Below are positions 45,339 to 53,629 of a stretch of 64,000 nucleotides of DNA, in pieces. The translations under genes were made by a program, and so were the position numbers. The notes beneath the pieces were generated by a model. The model was not told the origin of the DNA and did not search any database. It saw only the letters and a list, made by a program, of their open reading frames with translations. This DNA is from Marinirhabdus sp963793275 (GTDB taxonomy: Bacteria; Bacteroidota; Bacteroidia; Flavobacteriales; Flavobacteriaceae), in assembly GCA_963793275.1 (NCBI GenBank), contig CAWBZL010000004.1:558001-622000 (forward strand). The letters are read 5' to 3'. How positions within the stretch are numbered: the stretch's first letter is position 1; the number at the start of each line of letters is the position of its first letter.

Positions 45339-46637
45339 ATGAGCTTACAGAATTTTGTTGAAGAACTGCAATGGCGAGGGATGGTGCACGACGTGATGCC
45401 CGATACCCAGGAACACCTTTTGGAACAAATGCGTAGCGCCTACGTTGGTTTCGATCCAACGGCAGATAGCTTACACATTGGTAATTTAGTACCTATTATG
45501 TTATTGGCGTTTTTTCAGCGTAGCGGTCACAAACCAGTTGCTCTGGTAGGGGGTGCAACAGGAATGATTGGTGATCCATCGGGAAAATCCAGCGAACGAA
45601 ATTTATTAGACGAAAAAACACTACGTCACAATCAGGAATGTGTGCGTGCACAATTGGCGCATTTTTTAGACTTTACATCGGGAGTTCCAAACCAGGCGGT
45701 AATGGTAAATAATTACGACTGGATGAAGGAGTTTTCTTTTCTGGATTTTATTCGTGATGTGGGAAAACACATTACTATTAACTATATGATGGCGAAGGAT
45801 TCGGTAAAAAACCGTATTACAGGCGATGGCACCGACGGAATGAGCTTTACTGAATTTACCTACCAACTAGTGCAGGGGTACGATTTTCTGCACCTTTTTA
45901 AACATTACAATTGTACGTTGCAAATGGGCGGAAGCGACCAATGGGGGAATATCACTACAGGTACCGAGCTTATTCGCCGTATTGACGGTGGGAAAGGATA
46001 CGCGCTTACGTGCCCGCTTATTACTAAAAGCGACGGAAGTAAATTTGGAAAGAGCGAAGGCGGTAACATCTGGTTGGATGCTAAAAGAACGTCACCGTAC
46101 AAATTTTACCAATACTGGTTAAATACCAGCGACGAAGATGCTGAAAAATACATTAAGATATTTACCTTCTTAGACAAAAATACTATAGATGCCCTCGTAA
46201 AGGAGCATGCCGAAGCACCACACACAAGAGCGGTTCAAAAACGTTTGGCCGAAGAAGTTACTAAAACCGTTCACGGAGAGGAACAGTATGAAAATGCGGT
46301 AAAAGCATCTTCTATTTTGTTTGGGAAGTCAACGTCTGCCGATATTAAAACGTTGGACGAGCAAACCTTTCTGGATATTTTTGAAGGCGTGCCACAAGCT
46401 GAAATTTCAAAAGATGAAATAGAAAACGGGTTGGATATTATTGGTGCCCTAGCCGAAAAAACCGGATTTCTAAAAAGTAATGGTGAAGCAAGACGTGCGT
46501 TAAAGGAGAATTCTATTTCAGTAAACAAAGAAAAAGTTGCCGATACGTACGTTGTAACTTCTGAAGATTTAATTAATAATACGTTTGTACTCCTACAAAG
46601 AGGGAAAAAGAATTATTTTATTTTGAAGGTTGTTTAA
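45339..46637 (+). CDS. tyrS: Tyrosyl-tRNA synthetase
   Basis: Class Ic synthetase for tyrosine, 432 residues. The HIGH-like motif is 'LHIGNLVP', the substrate pocket shows 'YVGFDPTADSLH' and 'QMGGSDQWGNI', and the KMSKS-like loop is 'KFGKSEGGN'. The C-terminal S4-type RNA-binding domain begins near 365 ('GFLKSNGEARRALKENSISVN', seen as SNGEARRALK). Length is normal for the TyrS family. Closed by the terminator at 46687-46726. Confidence 0.97.
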   Translation: MSLQNFVEELQWRGMVHDVMPDTQEHLLEQMRSAYVGFDPTADSLHIGNLVPIMLLAFFQRSGHKPVALVGGATGMIGDPSGKSSERNLLDEKTLRHNQECVRAQLAHFLDFTSGVPNQAVMVNNYDWMKEFSFLDFIRDVGKHITINYMMAKDSVKNRITGDGTDGMSFTEFTYQLVQGYDFLHLFKHYNCTLQMGGSDQWGNITTGTELIRRIDGGKGYALTCPLITKSDGSKFGKSEGGNIWLDAKRTSPYKFYQYWLNTSDEDAEKYIKIFTFLDKNTIDALVKEHAEAPHTRAVQKRLAEEVTKTVHGEEQYENAVKASSILFGKSTSADIKTLDEQTFLDIFEGVPQAEISKDEIENGLDIIGALAEKTGFLKSNGEARRALKENSISVNKEKVADTYVVTSEDLINNTFVLLQRGKKNYFILKVV

Positions 46638-46686
46638 GGAAATTAGAAAATAAAATTTGGAAAGCGCTACGAGCGGAGTAAGGGGA

Positions 46687-46726
46687 AAAAACCCCCAACA
46701 ATTCATTGAAACTGTTGGGGGTTTTT
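46687..46726 (+). terminator. Terminator of tyrS
   Basis: AAAAACCCCCAACA pairs with TGTTGGGGGTTTTT (14 bp) around a 12-nt loop; T5 ends the right arm. It lies between tyrS and the convergent YHS gene at 46752. Confidence 0.9.
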
Positions 46727-46751
46727 AAGGTAATCAAACAATTATGAATTC

Positions 46752-47231
46752 TTAGTTTTTATTTTTCATTTCCATCTCCATTTCCTTTTTCATCTCCATT
46801 TGCATGGTTTCCCAATTTTTATCTGCTTTGGTTTGCATGATAGCTGCCCCTTCTTTATTCCATTTTTTTAAGGTGTCTGCAAAAAATGAATCGTAAAACA
46901 AATAGAGTTTTCCGTCTTTAATTTGAAAAGATTCCGGATCTATTTGCACTCGTTTTCCACTATCTGCAATTGCATAAGCACAATACCCGCCGTATTGTGG
47001 CGTATATTTTTCGGGATTTCCCATAAAGGTTTTTAGGTTCTCTGCGGTCGCAAATTTGTATTTTACTCCGCCGTGGGTTGTCGTGTTTGCTTTATCACCT
47101 TCCAGCGCTTGATCGCTAAAATAGGCAACTACGTCATACCCTTCGGCAGCGTACCCGTTTTTGGTGTGGATATCCTGTGCAAATAAAGTTGCTGAAACAA
47201 CTAATGCTAAAATAAGTGCAATTTTTTTCAT
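46752..47231 (-). CDS. YHS-domain protein
   Basis: A 159-residue exported protein: signal peptide (about 1-18, 'LVVSATLFAQ'), then a YHS-like domain (about 25-110). The recognisable segments are 'GYAAEGYDVVAYF', 'GGVKYKFATAENLKTF' and 'YGGYCAYAIADSGK'. A Met/Glu/Lys-rich C-terminal tail ('MKKEMEMEMKNKN') follows. YHS domains are linked to metal handling, often copper. The final Met-rich stretch could support metal binding, though this is inference. The gene stands alone with no metal-transport neighbours. Confidence 0.88.
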   Translation of the reverse strand: MKKIALILALVVSATLFAQDIHTKNGYAAEGYDVVAYFSDQALEGDKANTTTHGGVKYKFATAENLKTFMGNPEKYTPQYGGYCAYAIADSGKRVQIDPESFQIKDGKLYLFYDSFFADTLKKWNKEGAAIMQTKADKNWETMQMEMKKEMEMEMKNKN

Positions 47232-47322
47232 AAGTGATACGTCGGAGGTTCTACTAGGTTCTTACATTTTTTTTGATCAAATTTTATCTGTTTTTTGATG
47301 TAGTATGAAAGGTAAAAAAACT

Positions 47323-47838
47323 TCACAGGAAATTTGAAACTTCGGGATACGGAACTAAAGAACTAATGAGAAGCTCAATACTGTCTTTGGCGATCATAGT
47401 GATGCTTATTAAAATGGAAACCACTAAAATAGCGACGGAAAGATTATTGGTTTTTATGGCTTTAAACTCGTTCACACCTCTTGTGAGGATTGAAAACAGG
47501 AAGAAAACAGCAGCATTTATAAAAATAGCCATCAAAAAACCAACGAGTAGATACAAACTGGAATATTGAATGACCGTAACCATATCTATGATTTCTTCCT
47601 GGGTAGTGGCAATTCTGATCACGTTGGTAATAGAAGGTACAATTTCACTTAAAATTAACCCGATGGAAATAATGATACCCGAAGTAAAAACAGTAAATGC
47701 CATATTATCGCCCTGCACATCTTCGGTAGAAAAAAATAGCCTTTTTAATATTTTATACGAAGTATATATAATAAGTACCGAAACTACCAACGAAAGGATA
47801 ATTTCAATAAGTGCTAAGGTAAAAAGCTGTGTGTTCAT
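47323..47838 (-). CDS. DUF350-like membrane protein
   Basis: A 171-residue membrane protein with four helices (about 8-27, 45-65, 92-118, 130-155). It shows the repeated DUF350 (YjfL) pattern: 'DNMAFTVFTSGIIISIGLIL' and, less well conserved, 'TNNLSVAILVVSILISITMI'. DUF350 proteins have no defined function. They are reported near ATP-grasp amidoligase and polyamine-type gene clusters. Here the upstream genes are a transglutaminase-like membrane protein (6 nt away) and an ANL adenylate-forming enzyme, all on one strand. The DUF350 call rests on the pattern, not on a search. Confidence 0.65.
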   Translation of the reverse strand: MNTQLFTLALIEIILSLVVSVLIIYTSYKILKRLFFSTEDVQGDNMAFTVFTSGIIISIGLILSEIVPSITNVIRIATTQEEIIDMVTVIQYSSLYLLVGFLMAIFINAAVFFLFSILTRGVNEFKAIKTNNLSVAILVVSILISITMIAKDSIELLISSLVPYPEVSNFL

Positions 47839-47844
47839 AGTGTT

Positions 47845-48870
47845 TTATTTACTGGTTAAGACAACGTTCCAGTAAGAAACATTGTTAAAAGTTGAAGGCA
47901 GGTCCCCTGCTTTAAAATATTTATTGGTGGTTTCCCAGAGCAGGTAACGTTTGCCATAGTATGTTTTATAAATACCTCCACCCGCAATATGTATCCCTAA
48001 AATGGAGTGGCGGTAATGGTCGCTATTCAAGATGGCAATATCATACCCAAAATATTTCAAAATACTGTAAATAAGCACGGTTCGCGAATCGCAATCCCCT
48101 TTTAAACTTTGTAAAAAAGTTACGGGATTTTGCACTCCAAATTTTACGCCTCCCACACAACACTCCGGACAGTCTTTTAAAATTCTTTGAATTTCGTATT
48201 CGTAGTTTTGTGCCGGAAGACATTCGCCTTCAAAAACCAGCGAATAGGGAATATCCTGGATGCAGGTAACAACCATTTCGGCAAACTCCATTTCATTCAG
48301 ATTTTTGGTTGCCTGTATTTCGGCGAAAGCTTTTATAACCAAATCCAGTTTTGGTGTGTCTTTTTGATCCAGATAATCATACAGATCTCCCCAAAAGTTC
48401 CCCGAATAACTTCCCTTATAATTTTCTAAATGCTTGTAAAGCGATAGATAATCTGCTTCTCTTACAGTAAGGTTCGCATCATACTTATTTCCGAAGTTAT
48501 CTTTCCAAACCCTGTTACTGCTGTATACCAAAATGGTGTCGTTATTTTCAACAATAGTGCTTTTGGCAACCTTTTCGGTTTTATTGAACGTTGGGGTTTT
48601 TTTATTTTCAAAAGCACCTGTAATAAAGTTAAATGCAAAGCGGATAAAAATTACGACCACGATATAAAAAACAGCGCTCCCCCATAAAAATCCTTTACGT
48701 GGTTTGCCCATGAGTACGCTGGTAAGAATAAACGAAATAATAATTCCTGAAAGAGCTGCAAATATGCCCGGAAAACCTATTAGGCTTAACACACCATACG
48801 CTAGAAACGAAAGGGCAAATGCAATAACAGACCAGAGACAGCCCTGGTTATTTGTTTTCCCTTCCTGCAT
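47845..48870 (-). CDS. Membrane protein with transglutaminase-like domain
   Basis: A 341-residue protein with an N-terminal membrane part (helices about 13-30, 32-51, 58-80). The C-terminal domain has the transglutaminase-like triad pattern. 'GDCDSRTVLIYSILKYFG' places the candidate Cys near 260, 'DHYRHSILGIH' the candidate His near 284-290, and 'YLLWETT' the third acidic position. Two vicinal Cys groups ('CPECC') are nearby. Transglutaminase-like folds act as proteases, amidases or acyltransferases. Its ATG overlaps the stop of the ANL enzyme gene by one base and its stop is 6 nt before the DUF350 gene, so the three form an operon. Activity is unproven. Confidence 0.75.
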   Translation of the reverse strand: MQEGKTNNQGCLWSVIAFALSFLAYGVLSLIGFPGIFAALSGIIISFILTSVLMGKPRKGFLWGSAVFYIVVVIFIRFAFNFITGAFENKKTPTFNKTEKVAKSTIVENNDTILVYSSNRVWKDNFGNKYDANLTVREADYLSLYKHLENYKGSYSGNFWGDLYDYLDQKDTPKLDLVIKAFAEIQATKNLNEMEFAEMVVTCIQDIPYSLVFEGECLPAQNYEYEIQRILKDCPECCVGGVKFGVQNPVTFLQSLKGDCDSRTVLIYSILKYFGYDIAILNSDHYRHSILGIHIAGGGIYKTYYGKRYLLWETTNKYFKAGDLPSTFNNVSYWNVVLTSK

Positions 48871-49847
48871 TATAACACCATTAAATTGCAGCCACGAATG
48901 TCGCTATTATCAAAACGCCCCATAACTTCAAAAGTGTTATCCGGGTGTAATTTACCTAAATCCTGAGTAGCGATAAACGAACAGGAATAGGTGTTTGCCA
49001 GGTCTATTATATTTAACCCGCCGGTTTTACTAGTAATGTAGGTAAGTGCATCTTCGGTGTCCCGGGTAAGGATTTTCATCCACGGAGGGCATTTGTAGAT
49101 TCCGTTCCCAACAGAATAGGCTTGAGAGAACAGCTCGGTCATTCCATATTCGCTATGAATTTTTTGTACGCCAAAACCTTCTTTCAGAATTTCGTGAAGC
49201 TCACTTTTAATGAGTTCTTTTCGGCGCCCTTTCATTCCGCCGGTTTCCATTATAATTGTGTTTTTAAGCTGAAATTTCTCTTTTTCAATCAAATCAAGCA
49301 AGGCGTAAGAAACACCCAGTAATATTGTTTTTTTGCCTTTTGCTTCAAGGTGTTTTAATTTTTCAATTAAAGCGTCATAATTGTTGAGGTAGAACCCGCT
49401 GTGGGGGTTTTTGCTTTCAGTAATAAGCCTATCCACCATATATATGAGCGAAGAACCACCCCGTTCCAGGTACGAAGGTAATAACGCAAGAAAAACATAT
49501 GCTGTTGGATCTCCATAAAATTGCTGAAAAGCTTTTAAGAAACTGTCTTCGTAGTAGTTTACAGCTGCTACGTAATGTTGGCTAGTGTTATCTCCGGTGG
49601 TACCACTGCTGCTGAATATTTTTTCTGCTGAAAAGGTAGTAGCAATAATTTTTTCAGTTTTAAAGAATTGAATGGGTAAAAACGGAATATCTTTTAGGTC
49701 TGAAACCTTAGCTGGGTTCACCTTCAGTAATTTACAAAACCTTTGGTATACTTCAACAGTGTTGTATTGAAACTGAAACGTCTCCAAAGCAACTTTATTA
49801 AAATCGCTTTCCGAAGAAATAGTGCTAAAATGTGTTGGAAGTTTCAA
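48870..49847 (-). CDS. ANL-type adenylate-forming enzyme, LuxE-like acyl-protein synthetase family
   Basis: A 325-residue enzyme of the acyl-protein synthetase/LuxE family (PF04443), relatives of ANL enzymes that activate carboxylates with ATP. Motifs are in order: the phosphate-binding loop 'FSSSGTTGD' (79-86), 'METGGMKGRR', the A5-like 'SEYGMTELFSQAY' near 237, and 'IIDLANTYSCSFIATQDLGK' (seen as LANTYSCSFIAT). The usual C-terminal Lys-bearing lid domain is short or absent. There are no luxCDAB genes, so bioluminescence is not implied. The gene is the first of three (with the transglutaminase-like and DUF350 genes). Its carboxylate and acceptor are unknown. Confidence 0.87.
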   Translation of the reverse strand: MKLPTHFSTISSESDFNKVALETFQFQYNTVEVYQRFCKLLKVNPAKVSDLKDIPFLPIQFFKTEKIIATTFSAEKIFSSSGTTGDNTSQHYVAAVNYYEDSFLKAFQQFYGDPTAYVFLALLPSYLERGGSSLIYMVDRLITESKNPHSGFYLNNYDALIEKLKHLEAKGKKTILLGVSYALLDLIEKEKFQLKNTIIMETGGMKGRRKELIKSELHEILKEGFGVQKIHSEYGMTELFSQAYSVGNGIYKCPPWMKILTRDTEDALTYITSKTGGLNIIDLANTYSCSFIATQDLGKLHPDNTFEVMGRFDNSDIRGCNLMVL

Positions 49848-49887
49848 TAGTAAGCTGCTTGCTGGACTTCAAAAATAGGGAATAAAA

Positions 49888-49958
49888 AAGAGGGGTTGTA
49901 AAAAGTTTTACATTATGTCCTATAAGTCGGTTGCAACTTTTAAAAACATCCCTCTATA
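49888..49958 (-). terminator. Probable terminator after the T9SS type A protein gene
   Basis: On the minus strand AGAGGG near 49956 pairs with CCCTCT near 49890, with partial pairing inside, and the right arm is followed by T6. It lies between the T9SS gene (ends 49976) and the ANL enzyme gene. The stem is imperfect. Confidence 0.45.
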
Positions 49959-49975
49959 CATTCAGAAAGTGAGAT

Positions 49976-51694
49976 TCAGTGGTTCACTAGTAACTTTTCA
50001 GTACTGGTAAAACCATCTTGACGTATGTTCACAAAGTATAATCCATTGGAAAGTGAACTGATGTCGATACTGTCTTCGGTCTTTGTGGTTAAAACCAATT
50101 GTCCGTAAAGATTGTAAATTCCTACTAATCTTTCAGCAGGATTATTTGAAGTTATCGAAATGTAATTTCCGTTTGTCGGGTTTGGATATAGTTTGAACCT
50201 TCGCTCGACAGCTTCGGGATTGCTTAAAATGACACCATTAATATCATTCATATTTCGTGACGTTAAATAATAATTGCCATTTTCTTCGGTAATAATCCCT
50301 GCAATATTTCTGTTTTGGATAGGCACTTTCAGGCCAATATACGCTGCTTCCAAAAAGGCAACTTTAAAATTGAAAATTCCGTTAGGGTTTAGCAATTCGT
50401 ATATCTCGTCTGCAATCCAAGTAGTATTTTCAGAAGTGTTAATATCTACTCCCTGTACAATTTGTACAAATTCCGACTCATACTCTTCTGGTGTGGCATT
50501 TAATTGCGTTATAGAAACTGCTTGCGGCACAATGTTATTGCCCTGAGAGGAAGGAGTTCCCGGGTCGTTTTTGGGGAGAAATTGCATCAATCCGTTAAAC
50601 TCGCTTAAAACTCCAGTAATTCCCGAAATACCATTTCCCAATGCATATGTTGTAGTGATGATCCCGTCCGGATCGTCTATTAAAATTGCAGCGGTAGCAT
50701 CTTCAATAAACTTTTGATTCCTGAAATTTTGCTGATAGGTAAGTAAAACTTCATCTGTTAAGGTATAGGTTTCTTCCAGAACACCAGCTCTCAATTGAGC
50801 AATGGTAGCGACTTCTGCGCCAGGTTCGCAGAGGATTGTGGTAATCTCTGTATCTACATTGCAACTTACGCTGTATGTGTTTACGGTGATGGTGGTGTTT
50901 TCTTCCACTTCAGAAATTAGGATTGTTCCCGTTGTATTAATTGTTGGGTCGTCACCACCTACAATCCCTGTTCCTGTAGTGAGGGTAGTGATAAATGTTT
51001 CCGTTCCTCCGCCTTCAAAATCTAAAGAGACTGTAGTAGTATCTATTCCCGAAGTATTTGTATTGCAAAAACTATCTGTAGCCGTAATAACAAATTCACA
51101 GATGGTGCAGTTGTTTTCCAGATCAAGTGTAGTAGTAGCGGTACAGTAGGTGCCATCTGCCATTCGTTGCAGCGATTCCATTTCGCTGTTGTTGTTTAGA
51201 TCTTCGTTGTATTGTGTTGTCTCACCCAGATCCATCAATAAATCTACATCGTCTGGTTCCCCTTTTCCATAAACAATAGCGGCTAGCAGGTTTGTGGTTG
51301 AGGGAGGAGTGCCGTTTGGAAAATCTGCCGGAGTTGCCAAATACAGGGCTACAGCATCGGGACCATTTTGTATTTTATTACTGGCCCCTATGGCAATATC
51401 TACGCCAGGGACAGCATCGTCACCAATAATTAAAAATCCGTTCCCATCTGTTGTAAAACCGTCCAGATCTATCACGTTGTAACTTCCGTTTACAGCATTG
51501 TTTCCGTTAAAAAACACTGCAACCATCCCGTCCAGCGACGTATTTGCCGGGTTGGTTTTAATTTCAATAAATTCTTGTGTGTCCGTGCCATCCTGGTCGG
51601 CGTCCAATTCGTTTATAAAGTATTCGGCACCTTGCTTTACCTGGCTTGCTCCAAAAGCTGTAAACAGGAGTGCCAGCATCGTAATTTTTTTCAT
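49976..51694 (-). CDS. Secreted T9SS type A protein with lamin-tail-like N-terminal region
   Basis: A 572-residue exported protein. A signal peptide (about 1-18, 'LLFTAFGASQ') is followed by a lamin-tail-domain-like segment (about 22-170, 'EYFINELDADQDGTDTQEF'). The middle contains Cys-rich and Thr-rich Ig-like repeats (about 175-300). Then a DUF5689-like OB-fold region follows (about 300-490, 'EESEFVQIVQGV' type pattern), and the last 80 residues are a T9SS type A sorting domain ('KLYPNPTNGNYISI', 'IYNLYGQLVL', 'LSNGLYFVNI'). The protein is therefore expected on the surface or in the medium. Lamin-tail and OB-like modules in Bacteroidota occur in nuclease- or hydrolase-associated exported proteins, but no catalytic domain is visible here. 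Confidence 0.82.
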   Translation of the reverse strand: MKKITMLALLFTAFGASQVKQGAEYFINELDADQDGTDTQEFIEIKTNPANTSLDGMVAVFFNGNNAVNGSYNVIDLDGFTTDGNGFLIIGDDAVPGVDIAIGASNKIQNGPDAVALYLATPADFPNGTPPSTTNLLAAIVYGKGEPDDVDLLMDLGETTQYNEDLNNNSEMESLQRMADGTYCTATTTLDLENNCTICEFVITATDSFCNTNTSGIDTTTVSLDFEGGGTETFITTLTTGTGIVGGDDPTINTTGTILISEVEENTTITVNTYSVSCNVDTEITTILCEPGAEVATIAQLRAGVLEETYTLTDEVLLTYQQNFRNQKFIEDATAAILIDDPDGIITTTYALGNGISGITGVLSEFNGLMQFLPKNDPGTPSSQGNNIVPQAVSITQLNATPEEYESEFVQIVQGVDINTSENTTWIADEIYELLNPNGIFNFKVAFLEAAYIGLKVPIQNRNIAGIITEENGNYYLTSRNMNDINGVILSNPEAVERRFKLYPNPTNGNYISITSNNPAERLVGIYNLYGQLVLTTKTEDSIDISSLSNGLYFVNIRQDGFTSTEKLLVNH

Positions 51695-51817
51695 CTTTTA
51701 AAAAGTTACGGGGAGCAATAACAAATATACCAAAACCTTTTGGAATGTGTTTATTGCCAGGCGGATAGGGTGAAGTAAAGATTTTGTACTTTAGAAATAC
51801 TGAAATATAACAAACGA

Positions 51818-51835
51818 TGTTACCTAAATGTTAAC
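51818..51835 (+). promoter_or_regulatory. TGTTA direct repeat upstream of the PhoB-like regulator
   Basis: TGTTACC-TAAA-TGTTAAC: two 7-bp half-sites separated by a 4-bp A/T spacer (11-bp period), 68-85 nt upstream of the response-regulator ATG. An inverted TAACA lies 5 nt upstream (51808-51812). The spacing is like Pho boxes. It is a candidate autoregulatory operator, not a proven one. Confidence 0.35.
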
Positions 51836-51902
51836 AATACAATCATATTTAGAGCATACTTGGTATTTGTAGTATCTTTAACTATTGTTTAATATTTTTG
51901 AA

Positions 51903-52586
51903 ATGAAAAAGAAAAACATCAAGATCTTATTAGTAGATGACGAGCCGGATATCCTGGAAATCGTAGGGTATAATCTTACTTCTGAAGGCTATCAGATCTT
52001 AACCGCCGAAAATGGTGTTGAGGCAATTAATATAGCGAAAAAGGAAAAACCTCATTTAATAATACTGGATGTAATGATGCCGGAAATGGACGGTATTGAG
52101 GCTTGTGAAAAGCTTAGGAATATTCCCGATCTTTCCGAAACTGTCATCACATTTTTTACCGCAAGAGGGGAGGACTATTCTCAGGTAGCAGGATTTGAAG
52201 CTGGTGCAGACGACTATATTACCAAGCCGGTAAAGCCAAAAGTGCTTATTAGTAAAGTGAAAGCTTTGCTTAGACGTTTTAAAGAGTCTTCCGGTGAAGA
52301 TGATAAGGTAAAATTAGGTAACTTGGTCATTAATAGAGAGGAGTATAAGGTTGTTCTGGGCAAAGAAGAAATATCGCTTCCCAGAAAAGAGTTTGAGCTT
52401 TTAGCACTGCTTGCTTCTAAGCCAGGTAAGGTATTTAAAAGAGAGGATATTCTCGATAGTGTTTGGGGTAATGAAGTTGTGGTAGGAGGAAGAACCATAG
52501 ACGTACATATCCGTAAACTACGTGAAAAACTAGGAGATCATAAATTTAAAACTGTAAAAGGAGTAGGGTATAAATTTGTAGTATAG
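51903..52586 (+). CDS. PhoB/OmpR-family response regulator
   Basis: Response regulator of 227 residues from the ATG at 51903; the longer reading begins with a TTG at 51885 and adds six residues. Receiver domain: acidic pocket 'VDDEPD', acceptor Asp56 in 'IILDVMMP', 'FFTARGED', and 'DYITKPVKPK'. The winged-helix DNA-binding domain covers about 130-227 ('LPRKEFELLALLASKPGKVFKRE', seen as LPRKEFELL, and 'VGGRTIDVHIRKLREKLGD'). Its stop overlaps the GTG start of the histidine kinase by one base. A TGTTA direct repeat lies upstream (51818-51835). Phosphate control is suggested only by similarity to PhoB. Confidence 0.92.
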   Translation: MKKKNIKILLVDDEPDILEIVGYNLTSEGYQILTAENGVEAINIAKKEKPHLIILDVMMPEMDGIEACEKLRNIPDLSETVITFFTARGEDYSQVAGFEAGADDYITKPVKPKVLISKVKALLRRFKESSGEDDKVKLGNLVINREEYKVVLGKEEISLPRKEFELLALLASKPGKVFKREDILDSVWGNEVVVGGRTIDVHIRKLREKLGDHKFKTVKGVGYKFVV

Positions 52587-53629
52587 TGGCAAAACCATTT
52601 AAAAAGACATATAAATTCGCAGCGTACACATCTACGTTTATAACGCTGTTTTTAACACTCGTAATGGGTGTTTTTTTTTATGTTGAAGGAAATATTAGTT
52701 ATTGGTTTCTTACTGGTTTTGCAGTTGTCTGCTATCTTTTTTCCTTTTTTATTATTCAGTATAGAGTTCAAAAATTTATCTACAAAAGGGTAGTTAAAAT
52801 TTACGAAGATGTTCGCCTGCTGGATGCAGCAACTTTTTCGCCCAAACGAGTCACTACCGATATGGAAACGCTAACCAGAGAAGTGGAGCGATTTGCTGAA
52901 AACAAAAAGCTGGAGATTGAATCTCTTAAAGTACGGGAAAACTACCGGAGGGAATTTCTGGGAAACATCTCACACGAGTTAAAAACACCACTGTTTACCG
53001 TACAAGGCTACATTCTTACATTGCTGGAAGGCGCGATGAAAGACAAGTCTGTAAGAAAAAAATATCTGCAGCGAGCCAGTAAAGGAGTAGAACGTCTTAT
53101 TTATATTATTAAAGATCTGGATATGATTACTAAGTTGGAATCTGGCGATCTTAACCTTAACGAAGAGGAATTTGATATTATAGAATTGGTGCAAAATGTG
53201 TTTGACCTAATTGAAATGAAAGCCGCCAAAAAACGAATCACCCTAACTTTCGATGTGGAGTATGACGATAGTGTTTTTGTGTACGCAGACCGTGAACGGA
53301 TTCAGCAAGTGCTTACCAACCTTATTGTAAATTCGGTTAAATACGGTGTTAAAGATGGCACCACAGAAGTGAGTATCGAAGAATTTGTAAAAAATAAAGT
53401 GCTGGTGAGAGTTACAGATAATGGGGAAGGGATTGAAAAAGAACATATAACACGATTGTTTGAACGTTTTTTCCGGGTAGACAGAAGCGGTTCCCGTAAA
53501 GAAGGCGGTAGCGGATTGGGGCTCGCCATTGTAAAACACATTGTTGAAGCTCACGACGAGAAAATTTATGTTGAAAGCCAGGTTGGTATAGGCTCAGAAT
53601 TTTCATTCACCCTCGAAAAGGCCAAATAA
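52586..53629 (+). CDS. Sensor histidine kinase (PhoR-like)
   Basis: Membrane histidine kinase of 347 residues starting at a GTG overlapping the regulator stop. Two helices (about 12-32 and 40-60) leave almost no periplasmic loop, so sensing may be intramembrane or cytoplasmic. A linker (about 60-115) leads to the HisKA domain with His130 in 'LGNISHELKTPLFTVQGY' and a HATPase domain: 'NLIVNSVKYGV' (N box), 'VTDNGEGIEKEH' (G1), 'GGSGLGLAIVKH' (G2). The 3' end overlaps the convergent glycosyltransferase gene by 27 nt. The partner is the upstream PhoB-like regulator. Confidence 0.93.
   Translation: MAKPFKKTYKFAAYTSTFITLFLTLVMGVFFYVEGNISYWFLTGFAVVCYLFSFFIIQYRVQKFIYKRVVKIYEDVRLLDAATFSPKRVTTDMETLTREVERFAENKKLEIESLKVRENYRREFLGNISHELKTPLFTVQGYILTLLEGAMKDKSVRKKYLQRASKGVERLIYIIKDLDMITKLESGDLNLNEEEFDIIELVQNVFDLIEMKAAKKRITLTFDVEYDDSVFVYADRERIQQVLTNLIVNSVKYGVKDGTTEVSIEEFVKNKVLVRVTDNGEGIEKEHITRLFERFFRVDRSGSRKEGGSGLGLAIVKHIVEAHDEKIYVESQVGIGSEFSFTLEKAK

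Noticed and set aside
48870..49847. Bioluminescence locus suggested by the LuxE-like enzyme
   Set aside because: No luxA, luxB, luxC or luxD relatives are present; the family is used in non-luminous bacteria too.
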